A DNA stretch of 64,000 bases. Source: Mycocentrospora acerina. Lineage: Eukaryota > Ascomycota > Dothideomycetes > Pleosporales. This document shows positions 55,469 through 64,000 of the stretch, in pieces (position 1 is the stretch's first letter; every line of letters starts with the position of its first letter). A program made the position numbers and the translations under genes. The stretch lies in NCBI GenBank assembly GCA_022701365.1, contig JAKUHH010000084.1, forward strand, positions 124,001 through 188,000. Direction: 5' to 3'. The notes beneath the pieces were generated by a model. That model was given only the letters and a program-made list of their open reading frames with translations, searched no databases and had not been told where the DNA came from.

Positions 55469-57542
55469 TCAGGGACTTGTGAGCGTGAAGTTAGAGTGCG
55501 AAGAAATGATAAATATTCGTGATTGGTTTTTGTATGATGTTTGCTATAAGGAAAAAGTGATGATTGACGTGGAGAGGTGGGACACAAGAGAAAAAAGGGA
55601 GATGATTTATAAATCTACAGAAATTGTGTGCGAGACAATAAGTATTGTTTCTAATTTCATGTCAAACAGGTTGTAACTGCTTTACTTTGGCAACCTAGCA
55701 AGCACATCGTTACAATGTGCTGGCCTCACCTCATAATAATTGACATCTGCTGACCGAGCTGGTTAACAGTCTCCCAAATGACAAGATCCGCTCAACCTCA
55801 GGCATTTTGTTATGTTAAAGTAGTGGTGTAAGGAACTACCTTGATAGGACGATGTTCTGTTACCAGATAGCAGCTTGTAAAACCGAAACATTGTCGAGCA
55901 AGACAAAGCCAATGCAACGAGCGATCAAAATTATACTTGATCGGTCCCCATCTGATTTACTTACATATTCTCGCAGCTGTATTTTTTCTGCAGCGCAGAG
56001 CGAAAGCCACCAGATATAGGATATGGCCCTAGAAGAAGAGTTCAATCGCGTCTGCAACCCCAGTATAGTGTATTGATAGTGTATCCAAAGCCATCCATTC
56101 ACGGGTCACCGCTATGAAACCTGAGAGACAAAGTATGTCACCCATTTGGCTAGAGCCTCTCATGAACTAGCTGTAGCGCCACGTATTTTGTAGTTGTGGC
56201 ACGCCTAGACGCCTAGGAAGTGACCATCGTATCGTTGTCGCATGCTGGCGCCATCTTGGGGCGCTTGACTCGTCAAATATCGTAGATTGACTGCGAAAGC
56301 CAATTCCTGTAGTAACCTACCATAAACATGGGATTGCGAAAGTTTGGCGTCGCAATCGAAGGTATTTGTAGATTGTAGATGCGAAGCTAGCGTTAGGAGA
56401 TCGCCACCAAGGATGTCGCTCCACATTTGTTAGCTTGAATAGCCTCTGATTTTGCGATTTCAATGGAACGCATCACACCCGCTCATTTCCCACTACCGAA
56501 TGCATGCCGACGGCCATTTCAAATCTCTCGCCGAGTTATGCAGCTTCCTGAAGTGGCTTCAGTCATGTGCTCAATGGCCGCGGTACTTCGGACGTCGGAA
56601 CTGTCGCCGGAAGCGCTCACTGACCCCATTCTCAGATCGACATGGTTGTAGGAGTACCAAATTACTAGTCATAACACTATGTTGTGGATGCTGTTTCTGT
56701 GGCCATATAATTTTTGCCATTTCCGTCTGCTGGGGCAGCCAGCGCATAAACTTTGAGACTAAAAAGGCTCCGAGTCAGCGGGTGGCCGTTGATGCATGCC
56801 ATCGACGCCTCACCAGCTCCCAATTCACGTTGTGCTCATAGTTCCAGATGCTGGGTACCGTTTCATTCACCGCTACGAATTCTTATCTCGTTCTCCTGAA
56901 AAGGCCTGGGCGAATATCATTGTTGTATCTTAAATTGTGACAGTCACTTATACCATCTCAACTTTACTCTTAACTTTGTGAACATTGCGAACGGGAGGGG
57001 TATCGTTTCACGTAGGAGCAAGGGGAAACTAAATTCCAGAATTCGGGAACGTTTCAAGGGAGGGGGTTCATGATGACTCGAGAGCAGTCAATCACCGCCT
57101 GCCCAGACTTGGTGTTGACATCTTGGGTTATGTCCGGCTATACCTATGTAATTGGTATTTGTGATCTGATTTATTCTGTTGAGATTGTGGTTCATGCTCA
57201 GTGTCACTAAGGAAGATCGCTTCATGGCCGGCCTGGTTCTGTGCTAGTGCCCACGTTTGCCCAGATTTGTGTGATTTTCCGAACGTAGCGCTACATCGGC
57301 CCTCGGAGTCGTTAGAGCACAGATGGCTGAAACTTTTTGGCGGGATGAAGGGAACAAATAGGGAGGCTAGGGTCTCGTGTTGTATACACCTGCTGGGATT
57401 TTCCATCTACTAAACCCCCTGCTGGTAACCTGCATCTACATTCCTCTTCAATGCAATTCAAGAAGCAAGTCAAGCGCGACGCAGAGACCATATTGGATGA
57501 TATCCACCGAGTTTCGTTACGGAATCTCGCCTGGAACCAACC
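55469..57542. other. Gene-free stretch upstream of the receptor gene
   Basis: 2.07 kb with no frame resembling a known protein on either strand, no repeat array and no tRNA. Composition is mixed. Confidence 0.5.
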
Positions 57543-59094
57543 ATGGAAAATAGAAGAAACGAGGTGCTAGCTGTAGCTGGGCTATTCCTTGCATTGGTAT
57601 GGTTAACTATCAGCTTGCGTGTGTACGTCCGTGGTATTCTTCTTTCGAACACCTGGGGGAAAGATGACTGGTCAATGGTGATTACAACAGTAAGTCTGTG
57701 ATCTTTTGGAAATCTCGTATCGTTCACTCATCATCATAGCTCATATTTACGGCGTACCTCGCCTGTCAGATGGTAGCAGCTCTCTATGGAACAGGACGAC
57801 ATAGATGGGATTTGGAAGACGATGACGCAAGAACTGCGCTCTTTGTAAGTAAACCCTCATATGTGGCACATGTGTTCCTGACAATGTGCAGTTCTGGTAT
57901 CTTTGCGAGCTTTTGTACATTCTGGTCAATTGCACACTTAAATTTTCACTGCTTTTTTTCTACTTACGCGTTGCCATCGAACGCTGGCACATCTGGATAA
58001 TAAAAATCATGATGATGGGAGCCGTCCTCTTCGGAGTAGTGTATTTCTTCCTCGTTACATTCCAGTGTTCACCCGGTAGGTGCCCACCCCCTTTTTGCCA
58101 TTAGTCGCATACTGATTAAATTTCAGTTAGCGAATTCTGGAATGAACAGCCTGCATCAAGCAAGTGTTTCTCGAAAGAAGTGACAATCGGTATTTCCTAT
58201 ACTATGTCATCTGTCAACGCAGCTGCGGATTGGACGATTGGGGTTAGCAAGCTCATCTATCGTACCTGAGAACGATGCTAAAAAAGATCGACAGATACTT
58301 CCTATATTCATTGTTTGGAGTTTAAAGATGAAGCGGAAGACAAAAATTCTCGTCGCTGGTATCCTTGCTTTTGCTTCAATTGGATCAGCAGCTACTGTCA
58401 TACGCATGGCATACATTCGTCATTTGATGAATGGACCTGACTTCTTATGTATACATTACCCCTGCTCAATCCACTCACAGGTTTGTATAGATAACTGCTT
58501 GCTAACGGCCAATACAGACGCTACAACTGACGTCGCGATCTGGAGTACTGTAGTAAGTACTCACTCCTAGTGAATTTTTAAACTGCATCTTTGGATCTTT
58601 TTCAGAGCTGATCACTTCCTCAGGAGCCTGGAGTTGCGATAACAGCTGGAAATCTCGCGACTCTACGTCCACTTATTCAAAGCCTCTTAGAGCACATGGG
58701 ATCTACTAATGCTTCCGAACGTAAAAGTCATCGACAACCTATTTGTCCCCCCAACCGCAAAGACCGTCGTGGATACCGACGATCTTTGAGTCCCTCAGAT
58801 TTAGTCCCGACCGTAAATAGTGGTACGACATCTACAAGAATATTCGCTCATCAGCTTCCACTTGATCCCGTATCGGAAGGAACTGCACCGGGAGACGTAT
58901 CGATAGGTCCAAGGATCCCGATCACGGAGATGAGTGAAGAGATTCTTCCTCCTGATCGATATATCAAACAAACAGTCACAGTCGAACATGAGTATGAGGG
59001 TGTTCCGCGTCTTCAACTTCGAGACAGTTTCCGGAATAGCTTCGGCAGAGGAGTGATGATCAGTCTTGGAAGATTCCCAGTACTTCCAAAATGA
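57543..59094 (+). CDS. Seven-helix membrane protein, PTH11-like/rhodopsin-domain family
   Basis: Seven exons: 57543-57689, 57740-57844, 57892-58075, 58127-58242, 58295-58448, 58518-58552, 58624-59094; introns 47-71 bp; 403 aa. Joined order: helix 1 (VLAVAGLFLALVWLTISLRV), KDDWSMVITT, helix 2 (LIFTAYLACQMVAALYGTG), FWYLCELLYILVNCTLKFSL, helix 4 (IMMMGAVLFGVVYFFLVTFQ), then SEFWNEQPASSKCF, helix 5 (DWTIGILPIFIVWSLKMKRK), helix 6 (LVAGILAFASIGSAATVIRM) and FLYATTDVAIWSTVEPGVAI with helix 7 (TAGNLATLRPLIQSLL). The cytosolic tail is long and basic/Ser-rich. This is the fungal rhodopsin-domain family that includes Pth11-type receptors; no N-terminal CFEM domain is present. Ligand unknown. Confidence 0.85.
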
Positions 59095-61378
59095 CAAAAA
59101 TACTTGATGCATTCTATCAAAACAAAACTTCTGAAAAACGTATAATGTGAAGGTTGTACTTGCACGATTGCAACTTTTTATCATGGAAGCTCGCGAGCCG
59201 ATCGCTAAAGACATAATTTGGAACACTCTTCAACCGGTACATGGGCGTGAGGAGAATAGCGGTGCAATAACTCACACACACGTTCGGTAAGGAAAATCAT
59301 CCTTTGCAGAAATGTAAAACGTTAATATCTATCAGGTCTCATCAAATAGACATTCGACAATAGCTACATGCTGACCTAAATTCTTCTCTCGTCTTTTACC
59401 TGAAAAATTGAGGAACATGTTGTGTGCAAGTCTAGTCTCAACCAGAGAGAATTCAGTTATGTTTTACGAACAGTCTCGGGCTACGAATTTAACCCAAAGC
59501 ACTGCAAACTACCAAAAGGACAGAGTTATCTTAGACTTTCTGTCTCCATGGGAATCTCCAGATTTCGTTGGACATATGACCCACTTGGCACTCTTTAAAT
59601 TTCGGCAACACCGCCTAACGCCACAGCATTGCCAAAATGCAAATATGTTTTCGAACAGCCTATCCAAATTACAAATTTGCCGCGTTTGTCCGTACCGCAC
59701 ACAATGGAACCCACCATCGTCCGTCTAGCAGAGTATTCGTTAGCAGTACCAGATTGAATCGGCATCGTCCAGGTTGATGAGATATTTGGTGAAGAACTCG
59801 TCATCAAACAGCTCTTGGACACGATTGTATGTGTGCTTGAGGACAAAATACGTTCCCATGACTCGGACGATCACGCATCTTTCCATTGGAATATGTTTAG
59901 GCCATCAACCGAGTACAAATACCCGGAATTTAAGCAAATAGACCTGCGGTTCATAGAGCCTTAGAAATGATTACAAGCCTCGCTGGCATTTTCATTCAAT
60001 TTACCGTTGCATCAGGGAGAAGACATCACGATGAGTCGTAAGGATGAGATGAAGATCTAGGAGACAAGACGTAGAAAGATGTAAATATGCGCAAATCTGT
60101 CCCTGCAACAGTTTGGTGAGAAGAGTAAGAGAAGAATTAGGTGGTGGCATGGGATTGCCAATAAAGACAGACAACTTGTGTAGCCTGGTTTACGCCTGAG
60201 GATGTGAAAAAGGGTGAAAAATAGGCATGGAATACCATTAGTCCAACCCACAGACCCAGTTTTGCACCAAGAGTTATAGTAATAGAGAGCTCATGGTCAA
60301 AAAGAAAGCTGGAGGGCTTTTGTAAGAGCATAGTACGCGAGTGTCTTGTTGAAAGCACTAGTTACAAAATATTATTAGACACTGATCATAGGCCCTATAT
60401 TGAATCACCAAGAGAGTATTGTATCGTTCTTAGACTCCATGATCAATTTTAACAACGAAACCCATGTGCTGATGCGTGAACTACAGTGTTTTCGAACTGA
60501 ACTTCGCATTCGCGTGACATCATTTGGTTGCTCTAGAAGCAAGTCCACTTCCCCACGCACCGTTAAGAATCCTCCGAGTCATGCCCCTTGCTCATCCCAC
60601 GATCCTGGCCCTGCGTATCATTTGTGACGATCGAATACCAATCTAGGTAATTTGTTCGACTCGAAATGCTTGTTTAGATGCTTCCTTCGTTGTTCGAGGA
60701 TGTTCTTGTGCGAACGGTTCATATAGATTTAGATAGTTATGGAGGTGAAAATCTTGCGGTTTTTTACCGTGTAGTGTGACTACGTTTCTGAGCAGCCACT
60801 TAGCACATGTATAATGTATATTGGACGACAAACCCCATGGTTGTTGTATGTCAACGCTGAGAACATCATCTTCGTGTTATCCGTACTTTTTCAGCATTTC
60901 GAGGCTATTGTGCCCCCACGATAGAGCTGTCTCAATTAATTCACCAATCACCTCTTTGTTATACTCATGCCTACCTCGTGGCAATTATAAGCGAAACGGA
61001 ATTGTATCTCCTGTTTTGGTGGACTCTAGCTAGGGACAGCTAGCGCCCATCATCTTGCCGATCCAAAATCACGACATCCCACCCCTCGATATCGCAAACA
61101 CCCAAAGTTCCTACAAAGATATGCCGTGTCTAACAAAGAAGACGGCTTTGGTGGTGAACCCCATGTCTGTCCTCGGAGCATTGTTCTAGATCTGCCCAAT
61201 TATACATGTCGATGCTTGCATTCAGTGGAATACTAACGTCAGAAGAGCATAATGCTATCTAATTCACGGTCTTGCATCATTTTGAACAGCCTAGGGTGTC
61301 ACACTTGTAGATCAGAGTATTAAATATGTCGCAGCCCTCCTCATTGTCTCGCAAGGTCACAATCATTTCAACGCAATC
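59095..61378. other. Gene-free stretch between receptor and transporter genes
   Basis: 2.28 kb, moderately AT-rich. One 48-codon minus-strand frame (59886-59740) looks protein-like (VLKHTYNRVQELFDDEFFTK, ending DADSIWYC) but is isolated and matches nothing I know. Otherwise no gene. Confidence 0.5.
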
Positions 61379-63071
61379 ATGTCTGCAGAAAAGCCTGAAG
61401 TCGGCAATGGCCAACAAACACCGACATCGATATCCACGTCTGATGTCGAAGTCGTTCCAGGGGGCATCAATGAAAAGAAGCTGCTTCGGATGCTGGATTT
61501 GAGACTGCTTCCGGCTGTATCCATTCTCTATCTTCTCTCCTTCCTGGACCGAAGTAACGGTATGATCATAACTTACATCGACATAAAATTTGAACCGTCT
61601 AGTCTAACATGCCTTAGTTGCAAACGCTCGTATCGAAGGTCTTACCAAGGATTTGAAAATGACAGGAAACCAGTACCTCACTGGTTTGACGCTATACTTT
61701 CTTGGTTACGTTCTCTTTGAACTTCCGTGCAATATCATTCTCAAGAAGACAACACCCAAGTTTTGGCTTCCTACATTGACAGTAGCATGGGGTATCGTGG
61801 CTACCCTTATGGGTGTAACTCAGAACCTCGCGGGATTCTTCGTGGTGCGATTTTTGTAAGTTGCCGGACGTGGAACATAGGCACCGGACTAACAGTGCTT
61901 CAGCTTGGGCGTTACAGAATCAGGTCTCTTCCCAGGAGTAGTCTACTATTTGTCCATGTGGTACAAAAGGAATGAGCGACAGTACCGTATTGCATTGTTT
62001 TTCAGCTGTGCCAGTTTGGCTGGTGCGTTCGGCGGTATTCTAGCGTGGGGTATTGGTCATATGAGAGGTGTTGGAGGTTACAACGGCTGGAGATGGATCT
62101 TCATCATAGTATGTCTGCAACCCTCACTAGAATTGGTAGTTCTCTAACAACAACATAGGAAGGCTTACTCACCATTGTAATTGCATGCTTTGCGTACCTG
62201 TTTATTTCAAACTACCCACAGACCGTCAGCTGGCTTTCCAAGGAGGAACGCGACTTTATTCAAGCCCGTCTCAAGGCTGATAGCGATGCGACTAATGACG
62301 AGGCGTTTCGTTGGGGTGATGTTTGGGAAGCATGCAAGGATGTAAAGATATGGCTATATGGCTTGGCATTCCACACCATGAGTCTGCCTTTGTACACCTT
62401 GTCTCTGTTTTTGGTGAGCGTTTTGGCAACAGACTTAATATTGATACAACATAGCTAATCTCATCTAGCCAACCATCATTCGAGATCTGGGATACACAGC
62501 TGCTCAGTCTCAGCTTCTGACCATTCCACCCTACGCTGTGGCGACTATCTTTACTGTCTTCTGGGCGATTTTATCTGAGAAGTACTCTCGCCGCGCTCCG
62601 TTCATTATTGTAACCACCACAGTTGCCATCATTGGCTACATCATTCTTCTCACCAACGAACACCCCAGCAGGAAGCCCGGCGTGTCTTATGTCGGAACTT
62701 TCTTCGCAGCGATTGGCATCTACCCTTCAGTGGCTCTAGTTCTTTGTTGGCCTGCAGTTAATGTTTCTGGTCAAACGAAGCGAGCAACAGCCAACGCTAT
62801 GCAGATCTCAATCGGAAATTTGGGAGCTGTACTTGGTACTCAATTGTACAGGCCGAAGACATCACCCAGATATCTTTTGGGACATTCATTCGCGCTGGGA
62901 TATTTGTGTTTAAATATTGTGGTGGTAAGTCTGCTATGGTGGAGAATAACCAAAGAGAACAAGGACAAGGCGAGGTATCTGGTGGAGCACCCTGAAACGG
63001 CTGGTTTCCATGATAGTGATGAGGACTTAGCGTTGGGAGACCGTCATCCAAGGTGGACTTTCCAGTCTTGA
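61379..63071 (+). CDS. MFS transporter, Dal5/allantoate-permease (anion:cation symporter) family
   Basis: Five exons: 61379-61559, 61618-61855, 61904-62108, 62159-62413, 62469-63071; introns 58, 48, 50 and 55 bp; 493 aa. A short cytosolic N-terminus leads into KLLRMLDLRLLPAVSILYLL SFLDRSNVANA. The motif TGNQYLTGLTLYFLGYVLFE LPCNIILKK follows, then FLGVTESGLFPGVVYYLSMW YKR, a central loop (YPQTVSWLSKEERDFIQARL) and GAVLGTQLYRPKTSPRY in helix 11. These are hallmarks of the fungal Dal5-type carriers for allantoate, nicotinate, pantothenate and related anions; the substrate is not predictable. Exon phases agree throughout, and the junction after DRSN restores VANARIEGLTKD. About 12 helices; plasma membrane. 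Confidence 0.92.
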
Positions 63072-63755
63072 TAAAAGAGGTTGTGAGCGCTCGCACTTGT
63101 ATTCGTAGATTCAGGTTGGTAGGGTGTGAATCAAATTGAGGCCGGATGGCTGTAATTACGTTGCGAAAAATGGTTTCCCCTATTACTCGGCTGATTGAAT
63201 ATAATAGCTTTACATACTAGATTATGTGTACGAGGCAGTGAATGCTGCAGAGTGATGAGGGATTATTGAACTTTACGTCATGGTCGTTATACACTCTCAG
63301 TCATCAAGATCTTCAGTAATCATCGCCCGACAAAAACTAAACCACCGCGACACAGATTGGCCCGACTGGTCATCGCCCTCTAGCACCCGTTGGCGACTCA
63401 TTGGAACAGAGAATATTCATCATCTATTTTCTATGACAACTACTTTTGCGCAAAGTCAACGACAGCCTAATCGTCATTCAGGTCGAGATCGAAGATCCAA
63501 AACGTTGTTGTTGCCCGAGCCTCGATGCAGGGCCCCTGTTACTCCCAAATCGAACCAACCACAAGCTTCGATTCCTCAGCTCGACCCCGCCTCCACACTA
63601 TCCACTTGGCTAGCCGAGACTCCTTCAAGAACGTCTAAGCTATCAAGGGACGGGATATTTCCTTTGCTTTTACCGCTAGATACACTACAGTTTACCTATC
63701 TTACCGCAAAGTACGTAGGGTCTGTTTGTTGACGACTCGGCGTCCATCGGAAGTC
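63072..63755. other. Region between transporter and right-edge gene
   Basis: 684 bp. A frame from ATG 63433 to 63732 (99 codons; MTTTFAQSQRQPNRHSG..., Ser/Pro/Arg-rich) may be an upstream ORF or an unplaced exon of the edge gene. I found no splice pair joining it in frame. Confidence 0.4.
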
Positions 63756-64000
63756 ATGGCGTCACCATCGTACTTTGATCTCCCACTGCAACCAAAAGCG
63801 ACAGCTGCAGCCGCAGTGCTGCGGGAGAACGAAGCCGAAGGATGGACGCAATCCAGTCTACTATCGCCACAAATTACTCAAATACTAGACGAATTAGATT
63901 TGGAAGATCGATCGAGCAGTAGCGAAGAAGGGAGTCTATCCGAGGAAAACGTACAACCTATGCACAGTAGCAAGAACGTTCAGCATCGCAGCCACAAAGA
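63756..64000 (+). CDS. Unidentified protein, 5' part only
   Basis: From ATG 63756 (AGTCATGGC) the frame stays open to the window edge (81 complete codons): MASPSYFDLPLQPKATAAAA, ENEAEGWTQSSLLSPQITQI, LDELDLEDRSSSSEEGSLSE. The hydrophilic, Ser/Glu-rich composition suggests an unstructured N-terminus of a larger protein. No domain is visible yet and I do not recognise it. Confidence 0.45.
   Translation, partial: MASPSYFDLPLQPKATAAAAVLRENEAEGWTQSSLLSPQITQILDELDLEDRSSSSEEGSLSEENVQPMHSSKNVQHRSHK

Overview
The window is nuclear DNA of a filamentous ascomycete. Short introns (mostly 46-110 bp) with CTAAC/CTGAC-type branch points near the acceptor, tight gene spacing, a velvet-family regulator, a PTH11-like receptor, an Uds1-type septation protein and a fungal luciferase-domain protein all fit. 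The flavour suggests a Dothideomycete, probably Pleosporales, but that is an inference from general familiarity. I see no intact transposon, rRNA, convincing tRNA or CRISPR array. All exon models below were joined by hand from reading frames and splice sites.

Layout. 1-14 kb holds housekeeping genes: the 3' end of a flavin monooxygenase (+), a PHD-finger MYST histone acetyltransferase (-), complex I subunit NDUFA1 (+), an arylamine N-acetyltransferase (-), a large coiled-coil Uds1 protein (+) and the ubiquinone-biosynthesis methyltransferase COQ3 (-). From 14.9 to 26.2 kb lies a gene-poor, partly AT-rich stretch whose only clear gene is a complete cytochrome P450. It is followed by a single-exon velvet-domain protein (VosA-like). 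At 28.4-32.3 kb an Hsp70-like ATPase and an unknown coiled-coil protein are divergently paired over 377 bp. From 33 to 46 kb come CDC45, a glycerol-3-phosphate acyltransferase, a secreted amidase and an ISWI remodeler. From 46.4 to 55.5 kb come a class II aldolase-fold protein, a luciferase-domain protein, a secreted class 3 lipase, a candidate small secreted protein, GET3 and a CCCH zinc-finger protein. From 55.5 kb on, density drops again: a PTH11-like seven-helix receptor, a Dal5-type transporter and the start of an unidentified gene at the right edge.

How the genes relate. There is no obvious biosynthetic cluster. Several genes share nuclear roles (MYST acetyltransferase, ISWI, CDC45), and CDC45 carries five MluI-box motifs upstream, three of them in 42 bp, as expected of a G1/S gene. 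The most distinctive signals are gene-architecture features: a 4-nt microexon in NDUFA1, a GC-AG intron and a 27-nt exon in the ISWI gene, DAEG-repeat acidic tails at both ends of the MYST protein, and simple or tandem repeats concentrated in the gaps between convergent genes, including a 24-copy perfect 14-mer array ending 11 bp from a stop codon. I did not find a system I could confidently call new. The Hsp70-like/coiled-coil pair, the isolated P450 region and the small secreted protein are the best leads.
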